Below the pieces are notes generated by a model. That model saw only the letters and a program-made list of their open reading frames with translations, was not told where the DNA came from and did not search any database. This document shows, in pieces, positions 6,683 to 13,613 of a DNA stretch of 16,081 bases. Numbering within the stretch: the stretch's first letter is position 1; every line of letters begins with the position of its first letter. The DNA is from JAYZQT01 sp964412235 (lineage in GTDB: Bacteria; Pseudomonadota; Alphaproteobacteria; MPNO01; UBA830). The DNA lies in assembly GCA_964412235.1 (NCBI GenBank), contig CAYPNT010000070.1:1-16081 (forward strand), given 5' to 3'. The position numbers were made by a program, and so were the translations under genes.

Positions 6683-7918
6683 CTAGGCGCTAAACCGCTG
6701 CTTAACATATTGTTCAACAAGCTTCTGGAAATCGTTAACAATATTACTTCCACGCAACGTAGTAGCCTTTTTACCATCGATAAATACAGGAGCGACCGGT
6801 TCCTCTCCAGTCCCGGGTAAGCTAATGCCAATATCCGCATGTTTCGATTCCCCTGGACCATTTACGATACAGCCCATAACAGCAACCTTAAGTTCTTCTA
6901 CACCGCGATATTTTTTTTTCCACTCCGATATATTTTCCCTAAGATATTTTTGAATTTGATCTGCAAGTTCTTGAAAGACTGTGGACGTCGTCCGCCCACA
7001 GCCAGGACAGGACGTAACGAGCGGGATGAATGCCCGTAAGCCCATGGTCTGAAGAAGTTCCTGAGCTACGGTCACTTCGCGGGTACGGTCCCCTGATGGT
7101 GCTGGCGTCAAAGAAATACGTATTGTGTCTCCGATACCTTCCTGCAACAGGACTCCCATACTGGCCGAGGAAGAAACAATTCCCTTAGTTCCCATCCCTG
7201 CCTCCGTTAACCCAAGGTGCAGAGGATAATCACACTTGGAGGCCAATTCACGGTACACGGATATTAAGTCTTGAACATGGGAAACCTTAGCCGAAACAAT
7301 TATGCGGTCTTTCGCCATTCCCAGTTCTTCTGCCCTCCTGGCGGAACCCAAACCAGATAAAATCATTGCATCCTGCATAACTTCTGAAGCACTTTTAGGC
7401 GCCTTAGACGCTGTATTCTCGTCCATCAACTGTGTCAGCAAAGTCTGGTCTAATGAACCCCAATTCACTCCAATTCGAATTGGTTTTTCATATCGATTTG
7501 CAATATCAACCATTGAGCTAAATTGAGTATCGCGTTTCATACCAAACCCAACATTGCCAGGATTAATTCTGTATTTTGAAAGTGCTTCCGCACACGCCGG
7601 GTGTTCACTTAATAACGTATGACCAATATAGTGAAAATCGCCAACCAACGGCACGTCGATACCTAATTGTCCTATTCGATCTTTGATGTGAGGAACAGCC
7701 TTTGCAGCATCGTCCCGATCAACGGTAATCCGGACAATTTCAGACCCCGCACCCGCAAGAGACACTATCTGTTTCGTCGTTTTCTCAATATCAGCAGTAT
7801 CGGTGTTCGTCATCGACTGGACTACAATGGGCGCACCCCCGCCTATTATAACTCCACCGACATTTACCGCTCTTGTCGGTCGACGTTTCATGGTTCCTGC
7901 TCTATGTGGATCAGTCAT
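6683..7918 (-). CDS. ispG: 4-hydroxy-3-methylbut-2-en-1-yl diphosphate synthase (IspG/GcpE)
   Basis: IspG carries out the penultimate step of the MEP isoprenoid pathway, converting methylerythritol cyclodiphosphate to HMBPP with electrons from flavodoxin or ferredoxin. The 411-residue protein has the N-terminal TIM barrel (GGGAPIVVQSMTNTDTAD from about residue 26; RIGVNWGSLD near 148; LHLGLTEAG near 233). The C-terminal cluster domain has SCPGCGRT (Cys304, Cys307) and MGCIVNGPGES (Cys350, Glu357). The Cys350-Glu357 spacing equals that of the E. coli cluster ligands Cys305 and Glu312. It is the bacterial form without the plant/Chlamydia insert. The start is chosen at 7918 because the length matches other bacterial IspGs. 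A second in-frame ATG at 7891 has an AGGAA too close to it to be a good ribosome binding site. It starts 14 nt after the ThrH-like gene, and the Nfu gene follows after 17 nt, so the three are probably co-transcribed. Confidence 0.95.
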   Translation of the reverse strand: MTDPHRAGTMKRRPTRAVNVGGVIIGGGAPIVVQSMTNTDTADIEKTTKQIVSLAGAGSEIVRITVDRDDAAKAVPHIKDRIGQLGIDVPLVGDFHYIGHTLLSEHPACAEALSKYRINPGNVGFGMKRDTQFSSMVDIANRYEKPIRIGVNWGSLDQTLLTQLMDENTASKAPKSASEVMQDAMILSGLGSARRAEELGMAKDRIIVSAKVSHVQDLISVYRELASKCDYPLHLGLTEAGMGTKGIVSSSASMGVLLQEGIGDTIRISLTPAPSGDRTREVTVAQELLQTMGLRAFIPLVTSCPGCGRTTSTVFQELADQIQKYLRENISEWKKKYRGVEELKVAVMGCIVNGPGESKHADIGISLPGTGEEPVAPVFIDGKKATTLRGSNIVNDFQKLVEQYVKQRFSA

Positions 7919-7932
7919 ATTTCATATCACTA

Positions 7933-8568
7933 TCAAGCAGAGATAGCGCTCACGTCCTGTTGAAAGAGTGGTTCCGCCGCATCGATCTCAGCAAGCAACT
8001 TATTATATTCGGTGAAGACCTTAAATTCTGGAAATTCATCGATCACATTTTGGGGTGGACGAAACAGAAAACCAACATCTGCCGCCTCTAACATAAGAGT
8101 ATCATTATAGGAATCGCCAGCGGCACAAGTGTAAAAGTTAAGTTTGCGCAGGGCTTCAACGGCTGCTTTTTTATGATTTGACATTCGAAGCTCGTAACCG
8201 AACAGGCGTCCTTCTGCGTTCACCTTAAGGCGGTGGCAAAATAAGGTCGGGTGTCCCATCTTGATCATTAGAGGACCAACGAACTCATAGAATGTATCCG
8301 ATAAAACAACTAACTGGTATTTTAGACGGATAGCGTCCAGAAACTCTCGAGCACCCGGGAGTGGCTCAATTTCCTCAATGATCGGCCTAAGTGCTTCTAT
8401 TCCAATATCGTTTTTGTCAAGGATATCCAGGCGGTATTGCATGAGCTGATTGTAGTCGGGTTCATCCCGCGTCGTGCGTCTCAGGTCATCAATTCCCGTC
8501 CGTTCTGCCAATTCTATCCATATCTCGGGCGCGATGACGCCCTCCATATCGAGACACACAATCTTCAA
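7933..8568 (-). CDS. thrH: ThrH-type HAD phosphatase (phosphoserine phosphatase / homoserine phosphotransferase)
   Basis: This HAD-superfamily enzyme closely resembles Pseudomonas ThrH, which dephosphorylates phosphoserine and can transfer the phosphate to homoserine. From the chosen start it is 211 residues, against about 205 for ThrH. Motif I is CLDMEGV, with the catalytic Asp7 and a Glu9 in place of the usual second Asp, as in ThrH. PEIWIELAERTGIDDLRRTTRD is the cap region, LSDTFYEF (motif II) starts near 89, a lysine pair in NHKKAAV follows, and AAGDSYNDT (motif III) covers about 149-157. I start it at the TTG 8566-8568 because AAGGTGG sits 5 nt upstream and the next residues KIVCLD align with the ThrH N-terminus. 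An upstream in-frame TTG at 8628 would add 20 residues unlike the family and has no ribosome binding site. It follows the TauD/TfdA gene by 73 nt, with an inverted repeat between them. Confidence 0.87.
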   Translation of the reverse strand: MKIVCLDMEGVIAPEIWIELAERTGIDDLRRTTRDEPDYNQLMQYRLDILDKNDIGIEALRPIIEEIEPLPGAREFLDAIRLKYQLVVLSDTFYEFVGPLMIKMGHPTLFCHRLKVNAEGRLFGYELRMSNHKKAAVEALRKLNFYTCAAGDSYNDTLMLEAADVGFLFRPPQNVIDEFPEFKVFTEYNKLLAEIDAAEPLFQQDVSAISA

Positions 8569-8573
8569 TGATA

Positions 8574-8580
8574 CCACCTT
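8574..8580 (-). promoter_or_regulatory. Ribosome binding site deciding a TTG start for thrH
   Basis: On the minus strand AAGGTGG is followed by 5 nt and TTG (8566-8568). Neither the TTG at 8628 nor any ATG at the conserved N-terminus offers a comparable signal. This supports the shorter protein whose residues line up with ThrH from residue 1. Confidence 0.6.
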
Positions 8581-8594
8581 ATAGTTGTATTTAA

Positions 8595-8629
8595 TTTGCG
8601 GTATAACAGGGAGGGTATTAGCCCGCAAA
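8595..8629. repeat. Inverted repeat TTTGCGG ... CCGCAAA between the TauD/TfdA and thrH genes
   Basis: TTTGCGG (8595-8601) and CCGCAAA (8623-8629) are perfect complements 21 nt apart, filling much of the 73-nt gap. No T-run follows on the minus strand, so it is not a standard terminator. It may be an RNA hairpin between the two coding regions or a protein-binding site. A weak minus-strand promoter (TTGCGG, 17 bp, TATACC) would lie within it. Confidence 0.3.
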
Positions 8630-8641
8630 CAAGAAAAATAC

Positions 8642-9517
8642 TCAGTCAGCGGTATTTACGATCGCGCGCTCAGGTTTCGTCCCCTGTACGGTAGTCCGGC
8701 GCAACAACCGCCTTTCTCCCGCGCCAAAGTCTGTGCGCGCATGACTAGCACATCGATTATCCCAGACAACAAAATCACCCGGAGACCAAACATGTTCGTA
8801 AATAATCTCTGGTTTTTCAGAATAATAAAATAACTCCGAGAGGATTTTCTCACTTTCGGATTGAGTGAACCCGACAAGTGCCTCTGTCAAAAGGCGGCTA
8901 ACATAGAGCGCCGTTCGCCCTGTTTCCTCATGACGAATAAATACGGGGTGTTCTGCGGTCCCATTATATTCCGGTATACCAAGCTTCGTCCTCATTTGTT
9001 TTGACACATCAACACCCGTGTAAAACCCATGTTTAGCGTCTGCGGCCGCCAATTTTGATTTTAGGCTTTTTGGCAAAATTTCGTATGCCTTATACATATT
9101 CGCGAAAAGTGTATTCCCACCTCGCGTAGGCACCTCTAGAGCGTGAAGCATGGTATATCGATACGGATCACGCTCGTACGCGCCGTCAGTGTGAAAATGC
9201 ATCTCTCCGTCGGGTAAGGAGCCAATCGTCTTGCCGTCATCGCGAATGTTGGAAACTAGCATGACTGACTTATGGATCTGTTCATCGGATTTTGTGCCCT
9301 TCGAATGTATTGGCCGGTTCGGCGGAGACCCAAAGTTTAGACTAAAATCTAGTTGAGCTTCATCGCTTAGATTTTGATCAGCAAAAATAAGAACAATATA
9401 TTCTAGCCACGCTTGGTGGATGTCCTGCAAATCCACGCCGGTTAATGGCACTGACAGATCTACGCCCGTAATTCTAGCGCCGAGTGAAGCGTCGATCGGA
9501 GAGACCTTGATAGGCAT
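8642..9517 (-). CDS. TauD/TfdA-family Fe(II)/2-oxoglutarate-dependent dioxygenase (copy 1)
   Basis: This 291-residue member of the taurine dioxygenase/2,4-D dioxygenase family couples 2-oxoglutarate decarboxylation to hydroxylation of a small, usually anionic, substrate. The iron triad is visible: HFHTDGAY gives His109 and Asp111, and DNRCASHARTDF gives His259. Arg270 and Arg274 stand 11 and 15 residues after the distal His, the same spacing as Arg266 and Arg270 in E. coli TauD; Arg270 there binds 2-oxoglutarate and Arg266 the sulfonate. The N-terminus (SLGARITGVDLSVPL) is typical. It is clearly paralogous to the dioxygenase at 11301-12146. It is the first gene of the seven-gene minus-strand run and has a good promoter (9548-9576); the ribosome binding site before ATG 9517 is weak. 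The true substrate is unknown, and a sulfonate, aryloxyacid or betaine-like compound are all possible. Confidence 0.87.
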   Translation of the reverse strand: MPIKVSPIDASLGARITGVDLSVPLTGVDLQDIHQAWLEYIVLIFADQNLSDEAQLDFSLNFGSPPNRPIHSKGTKSDEQIHKSVMLVSNIRDDGKTIGSLPDGEMHFHTDGAYERDPYRYTMLHALEVPTRGGNTLFANMYKAYEILPKSLKSKLAAADAKHGFYTGVDVSKQMRTKLGIPEYNGTAEHPVFIRHEETGRTALYVSRLLTEALVGFTQSESEKILSELFYYSEKPEIIYEHVWSPGDFVVWDNRCASHARTDFGAGERRLLRRTTVQGTKPERAIVNTAD

Positions 9518-9547
9518 TATTTAACCATTCGTTTGTCCTATCCACAA

Positions 9548-9576
9548 ATAATAACCCCCAAATCATGCATAGGCAA
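9548..9576 (-). promoter_or_regulatory. Candidate sigma70 promoter for the minus-strand run starting with TauD/TfdA copy 1
   Basis: On the minus strand TTGCCT (9571-9576) is followed after exactly 17 bp by TATTAT (9548-9553), which matches the -10 consensus at five of six positions. The predicted start near 9541 leaves a leader of about 24 nt before ATG 9517. Confidence 0.5.
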
Positions 9577-9599
9577 AACTCGGAATATAGTAGTTTTTC

Positions 9600-9608
9600 T
9601 GGTATAAA
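9600..9608 (+). promoter_or_regulatory. Candidate extended -10 promoter for the flavin monooxygenase gene
   Basis: TGGTATAAA reads as an extended -10 element (TGN followed by TATAAA). It lies about 50 nt before ATG 9657. The -35 position is poor, which extended -10 promoters tolerate. It lies back-to-back with the minus-strand promoter at 9548-9576, so the 139-bp gap is a compact divergent control region. Confidence 0.4.
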
Positions 9609-9656
9609 TTCGATATTAGAACAATCCTAACCGTTTTTAATTTTAGGGATCGCTGA

Positions 9657-10868
9657 ATGACCACCGTACAAAAAATTAAAAATGTAAGCTCAGAAGAACT
9701 GACCCGCCGAGCGATAGACTTTCGTGGTTTAATTGCGGAACACGCCTCGGATTCCGAAAAACATGGTCGCGTCCCAGAAGTCGTCTATAGAGAAGCGCAG
9801 GCTCAGGAATTTTTCCGTTACTACCAACCAGCACGTTTCGGTGGGCTTGAATATGATCATACGCCTACACCTGCGCGTTGGATGTTAGAATGGGGCTCCG
9901 CAGATGCCTCAATTGGCTGGGTTTGTGGCTTAGGGGTTGTTCATCAATGGCTGATCGCTCAGTTTCCAATCGCGTTACAAGAGGAAGTTTGGGGGCACAA
10001 CCCCCACGCAACAGCCTGCGGCTCATACGCGCCCGCCGGAAAATGCGTTTCGAACGACGGCGGTTTTCGTCTGACGGGGGATTTCCACTTCGCTAGCGGA
10101 ATTGATGTGGTGGATTGGGTGATACTGGGCGTTTTTTTCCCAACAGACACTGATGACGAGCCGGGTGTTCCTGGGTTTACAATGGTCCCAAAGTCGGAAG
10201 TCAAGATCCTTGATAACTGGGATACGATGGGACTGGTTGGCTCGGGGTCCAAAACCGTTGTTTGCGAAGATGTCTTCATCCCCGAATATCGAAAGGTAAC
10301 CTTTGCGCAACTTGCGTCTGGTAATTCTCCAGGCTATCAAACCCTCCAAAATAGCATTTACCGTTATCCGTTTCTGTCACTAGTGGCGTATGCAATTTCA
10401 ATACCCGCATTGGGGGCGTTAAATGGTGCACTTGAAACCTATCTCGACGCTATCCAGGATCGCTCAACCCGGGGTGCCGTTGTACTTGGAGGTAGCAGAG
10501 TCAAGGATTTCCAGGCGGTCCAAATGAGAGTTGGTAGGGCGGCCGCGAATCTTAAAGCGGCCAGAGCAATGTTGTTTGAACAGCTCGAAGCATCTCGGGC
10601 AAAGGTGGTGGAGCAAGGGATAAAACTCACCGTTGATGACCGAATGGAAAACCGTATTACGCAAGCAAAGATCGTCGAACTCGGTGTGGAGGGACTGGAC
10701 TTATTGTTTGGGGCTGTCGGAGGTCAGGGAATACATTCCGACGGACATATTCAGAGAGCTTGGCGCGATGCTCACGCTATAGCACACCACATTAGCTTCA
10801 ACTGGGATGCGCTCAGCGCAATGTTTGGTCAACACCTGATGGGGTTAGAACCCGAGGGACAGTATTGA
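9657..10868 (+). CDS. Acyl-CoA dehydrogenase-fold flavin-dependent monooxygenase (HsaA/HpaB/DszC-like)
   Basis: The 403-residue protein has the acyl-CoA dehydrogenase fold in the form used by two-component flavin monooxygenases. An N-terminal helical domain includes YYQPARFGGLEYD (about 59-71). A central beta domain includes GGFRLTGDFHFASGIDVVDW and NWDTMGLVGSGSKTV, where the conserved 'W...G..GSGS' motif recurs in HsaA/DszC-type enzymes. A C-terminal helical domain (Acyl-CoA_dh_2 type) includes GAVGGQGIHSDGHIQRAWRDAHAIAHH. That final pattern also occurs in HsaA and DszC and places it away from true acyl-CoA dehydrogenases. Such enzymes use free reduced flavin and O2 to hydroxylate phenols or oxidise sulfur or nitrogen heterocycles. 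No reductase gene is visible. The start has a clear ribosome binding site (TTAGGGATCG). The DUF1330 gene begins 1 nt after its stop, so the two are tightly coupled. Confidence 0.82.
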   Translation: MTTVQKIKNVSSEELTRRAIDFRGLIAEHASDSEKHGRVPEVVYREAQAQEFFRYYQPARFGGLEYDHTPTPARWMLEWGSADASIGWVCGLGVVHQWLIAQFPIALQEEVWGHNPHATACGSYAPAGKCVSNDGGFRLTGDFHFASGIDVVDWVILGVFFPTDTDDEPGVPGFTMVPKSEVKILDNWDTMGLVGSGSKTVVCEDVFIPEYRKVTFAQLASGNSPGYQTLQNSIYRYPFLSLVAYAISIPALGALNGALETYLDAIQDRSTRGAVVLGGSRVKDFQAVQMRVGRAAANLKAARAMLFEQLEASRAKVVEQGIKLTVDDRMENRITQAKIVELGVEGLDLLFGAVGGQGIHSDGHIQRAWRDAHAIAHHISFNWDALSAMFGQHLMGLEPEGQY

Positions 10869-10869
10869 G

Positions 10870-11160
10870 ATGGTCGCATATTGGATAGCTGCCTTAAGTG
10901 CTCAAGATATGACACCACTCCGCGAATATGCTGCACAAGCACGAATTGCTATCGATAAATATGGGGGCAAATCGCTTTCTAGGCTGGGACGTTTTCATCT
11001 TCTTGAAGGTGAGTTTATCGGCAACAAAATGGCGGTCATTGAATTTGACACCATGGAACAGGCTATCGCTTGCTATAATTCCCCAGAGTATCAAGCGGCC
11101 ATCAAACTTCGAGAGGGGAAAACAGACGGCCTATTTTTTGTGGTCGAGGGCACTAAATAG
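10870..11160 (+). CDS. DUF1330 family protein
   Basis: This 96-residue protein has the length and pattern of DUF1330: MVAYWIAALSAQDMTPLREYA at the start, a central KYGGKSL followed by a strand LEGEF, then MAVIEFDTMEQAIACYNSPEYQA and a terminal strand FFVVEGT. DUF1330 proteins are small dimeric alpha/beta (ferredoxin-like) barrels with no settled function, often encoded beside catabolic oxidoreductases. Its ATG follows the monooxygenase stop by 1 nt, so translation is likely coupled and a joint role is plausible, perhaps handling the monooxygenase product. That role is inference. Confidence 0.8.
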   Translation: MVAYWIAALSAQDMTPLREYAAQARIAIDKYGGKSLSRLGRFHLLEGEFIGNKMAVIEFDTMEQAIACYNSPEYQAAIKLREGKTDGLFFVVEGTK

Positions 11161-11184
11161 AACTAACTTTAACTAAACTCTAAA

Positions 11185-11232
11185 ACGCCCATTTCCTTAA
11201 ATTTGGAATCAAAAGGAAAACCATTGGGGCGT
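11185..11232. repeat. Imperfect long hairpin between the DUF1330 gene and TauD/TfdA copy 2
   Basis: ACGCCC (11185-11190) pairs with GGGCGT (11227-11232), and TTTCCTT (11192-11198) pairs with AAGGAAA (11213-11219). This gives a two-part stem with an asymmetric internal bulge and a 14-nt loop. No T-run follows on the plus strand, so it is not a standard intrinsic terminator. It fills much of the 140-bp gap and could act on transcript stability or partial termination. Confidence 0.3.
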
Positions 11233-11300
11233 CGATAGGTTTAACTGACACCGTTAGCTTGCACCTTTGATAAGCTTTTAGCTATTAATGGACCCAACGC

Positions 11301-12146
11301 ATGAAGATAGTTCCTAAATCACCAGCTGGCGGAGCGGATATTTCCGGTATCGACCTGAGTAAACCACTAGATTCTCAGACGATCGCAGCTGTCAAAGAGG
11401 CCTTTGATACCTTCGGCGTCATCGCAATTCTTGAACAGGATATTAGCCCAGAAGATCAACTTCGCTTCTGTGAGCTCATGGGGGGTACTGCGACACGCGG
11501 CCAACCCCTGTATAGGCGGCAGGAACAAGCGGATGCAGAATACGACGGCGCCATCCATCTCGTTACCAACTTAACTAAGCACGGCAGACCGCTCGGCTCA
11601 TTTGGCGACGGAGAAGTCTGGTTCCACCATGACGGTAGTTTTAAGGAAATCCCGTACGCGGCAACAGTACTTTATGGGCTCGCTGTAACATCGTCCGGTG
11701 GAGAGACCGTGTTTGCCAATATGTACATGGCCTATGATCGCCTGAGTAAGGATACAAAACTCCGCTTGGAGGGACTATTTGGTTTGCAAATATATGACTA
11801 CGCTGCTCGAGAACCGGTGAACCTAGACCGGGACACCTCGAAAGTTAATCAATGGGTCCACCCTCTGGTCATAAGACACCCTGTAACTGGCCGGAAAGCA
11901 CTTTACGTTAGTCCCTTAATTACCGCGCGTATTGAGGATCTCCCCGAGCAAGAAAGTAACAATCTCCTCCAAGAACTGTTCCAGTATATTCACGACGATG
12001 AAATCAAATTTCAACACCGTTGGTCCATGGGTGATCTCGTTATGATGGATAACCGGTGTATTACCCATGCCCGGCTGGATTTTCCTGAACACGAAGAGCG
12101 TATGCTGCGGCGGACGATGGTACAAGGGGTCACTATCGGCGCTTAA
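11301..12146 (+). CDS. TauD/TfdA-family Fe(II)/2-oxoglutarate-dependent dioxygenase (copy 2)
   Basis: The 281-residue protein is a second member of the taurine dioxygenase family. WFHHDGSF gives His109 and Asp111, DNRCITHARLDF gives His256, and Arg267 and Arg271 follow at +11 and +15, the TauD spacing for substrate and 2-oxoglutarate arginines. It shares with copy 1 a GS-x-x-DGE block before the HxD motif, a FANMY-x-AY segment at the same residue numbers (138-145), and the DNRC-to-VQG C-terminal block, so the two are paralogues. The sequences are well diverged elsewhere, which suggests different substrates or an old duplication. Its start has a GGA-type ribosome binding site. It lies 140 nt after the DUF1330 gene, so it may share that transcript or have its own promoter. 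It converges on livF with stops 8 bp apart. Confidence 0.87.
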   Translation: MKIVPKSPAGGADISGIDLSKPLDSQTIAAVKEAFDTFGVIAILEQDISPEDQLRFCELMGGTATRGQPLYRRQEQADAEYDGAIHLVTNLTKHGRPLGSFGDGEVWFHHDGSFKEIPYAATVLYGLAVTSSGGETVFANMYMAYDRLSKDTKLRLEGLFGLQIYDYAAREPVNLDRDTSKVNQWVHPLVIRHPVTGRKALYVSPLITARIEDLPEQESNNLLQELFQYIHDDEIKFQHRWSMGDLVMMDNRCITHARLDFPEHEERMLRRTMVQGVTIGA

Positions 12147-12154
12147 TAACCGTA

Positions 12155-12856
12155 TCAAACCCCGAGATATTGGTGTTGCACGTCCTTATTGGATCGTAGT
12201 TCCTGTGAGCTCCCGCTCCAAACAACTTTACCTCGCTCAACAATATAATGCCGGTCACCGATATGGGTAAGGACATCAACGTTTTTGTCAATCACAAGGA
12301 TTGATTGACCCCGATTTTTTAATCCCTCTAAACACTTCCAAATTTCTTGTCGGACCAGAGGCGCGAGTCCTTCGGTTGCCTCATCAAGTATGAGCAACTT
12401 TGGGTTCGTCATCAGGGCTCGGCCGACGGCGAGCATTTGTTGTTCTCCACCTGACAGCTGATTTCCCATGTTATTCATCCGGTCGCCAAGATTAGGAAAC
12501 AACTCTACAATGTCTGCAACGTCCCATGGCTCCTTAGATTGGGCTCTATTCGCTTTGGTAGCAACCAGGTTTTCCTGCACAGTCAAATTAGGAAAAATCT
12601 GTCTACCCTCTGGGACTAACCCAAGTCCGAGCTGAGCAATTTGATAATCCTTCAGTCCCCCCACCTCAGAACCTTCAAAAGTTACACTTCCAGATTTGAG
12701 TGGCAGCATTCCCATCATCGTGCGTATAGTCGTTGTTTTCCCCATCCCATTCCGGCCAAGCAAGGACACCACCTCCCCTTCTTGGATGGATAAAGATACC
12801 CCGAAAAGCACCTGACTGGTCCCGTAAGAGGCCTCAATATCTTTTACTTCAAGCAT
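12155..12856 (-). CDS. livF: Branched-chain amino acid-type ABC transporter ATPase LivF
   Basis: This is one of the two cytoplasmic ATPases powering the importer. From ATG 12856 it has 233 residues, the usual LivF length. It shows Walker A GRNGMGKTT (34-42), VPEGRQIFPNLTV (81-93, typical of LivF), the signature LSGGE (134-138) and Walker B LLILDEA (154-160). The switch region reads VIDKNV instead of having a His, a change seen in this ATPase group. I place the start at 12856 because it gives MLEVKDIEASYG, the normal N-terminus, and an 8-nt overlap with the end of livG. A second ATG five codons upstream (MRFKQ) is possible. It is the last gene of the operon. 'Liv' states the family; related transporters carry urea, short amides, aromatic acids or other small organics. 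Confidence 0.9.
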   Translation of the reverse strand: MLEVKDIEASYGTSQVLFGVSLSIQEGEVVSLLGRNGMGKTTTIRTMMGMLPLKSGSVTFEGSEVGGLKDYQIAQLGLGLVPEGRQIFPNLTVQENLVATKANRAQSKEPWDVADIVELFPNLGDRMNNMGNQLSGGEQQMLAVGRALMTNPKLLILDEATEGLAPLVRQEIWKCLEGLKNRGQSILVIDKNVDVLTHIGDRHYIVERGKVVWSGSSQELRSNKDVQHQYLGV

Positions 12857-13613
12857 CTGTTTGAACCTCATCCTCTCCGAGATAAGCGGCTCTGACTTCG
12901 GAATTATTTCGAATCTCGTCGGGAGACCCTGTTGCAATAGCCCTGCCATACACTAGGACGGTAACCCTATCCGCTAGGCTGAACACGGTGTCCATATCAT
13001 GCTCTATAAGGAGCATAGAATATTCACCTTTCAGCCTCCGCAAGAACTGCCGCATGGTTTCCGACTCCTCGGCACCCATTCCCGCTGTAGGCTCGTCTAA
13101 CAATAACATCGTGGGTTTTGTCGCGAGGGCCATAGCAATTTCTAATTGTCGCTGTTCGCCGTGTGCAAGATTTCCGGCCAAAGACAAAGACCGTTCGCCT
13201 AGCCCAACCTGCTCCAAAATATCTCGAGCCGGTTCGACAAGGTCCGCGTCCGTTGATGCCGGTTTCCAGAAACGAAAACTGTGTCCCGCGTGTGCTTGTA
13301 TCGCAAGAATAACATTTTCTAACGCGCTAAAACCCGGAAATACACTCGTTATTTGAAAAGATCGTGCTAAACCCAAATGGGATCGCTCCGGGGCGCTCAT
13401 AGAACTTATCTCCGTCCCCAAAAACATGATTTCTCCAGAATCCGGCGAAAGCATCCCGGCTAACTGCGCCACAAACGTTGTCTTTCCCGCCCCATTTGGT
13501 CCGATGACTGCGTGGATCTCCCCGGATTGAACGTCAAAATCTAAATGGTCCGTAGCAACCACCCCGCCAAAAGATTTATTGAGGTCCCGCACTTGCAGGA
13601 TAACGTCACTCAT
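12849..13613 (-). CDS. livG: Branched-chain amino acid-type ABC transporter ATPase LivG
   Basis: This is the second ATPase of the importer, 254 residues from ATG 13611-13613. Walker A is GPNGAGKTT (38-46), LGLARSFQIT (80-89) is the typical LivG segment, the signature is AHGEQRQLEIA (150-160), Walker B is LLLDEP (170-175), and the switch His lies in LLIEHDMD (His205). The chosen start gives MSDVILQVRDL and overlaps the end of livM by 8 nt, and the gene's own end overlaps livF by 8 nt. Longer readings upstream would run into livM. The tight overlaps point to translational coupling of livM, livG and livF. Confidence 0.92.
   Translation of the reverse strand: MSDVILQVRDLNKSFGGVVATDHLDFDVQSGEIHAVIGPNGAGKTTFVAQLAGMLSPDSGEIMFLGTEISSMSAPERSHLGLARSFQITSVFPGFSALENVILAIQAHAGHSFRFWKPASTDADLVEPARDILEQVGLGERSLSLAGNLAHGEQRQLEIAMALATKPTMLLLDEPTAGMGAEESETMRQFLRRLKGEYSMLLIEHDMDTVFSLADRVTVLVYGRAIATGSPDEIRNNSEVRAAYLGEDEVQTDA

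Noticed and set aside
11259..11288. TTGCAC, 18 bp, TATTAA as a promoter for TauD/TfdA copy 2
   Set aside because: It would start transcription only about 6 nt before the ATG at 11301 and leave the ribosome binding site out of the mRNA, so it is not listed as a feature.
12857..12949. Longer livF start at 12949
   Set aside because: The extra 31 codons lie within livG and do not resemble LivF; MLEVKDIEA at 12856 is the family N-terminus.
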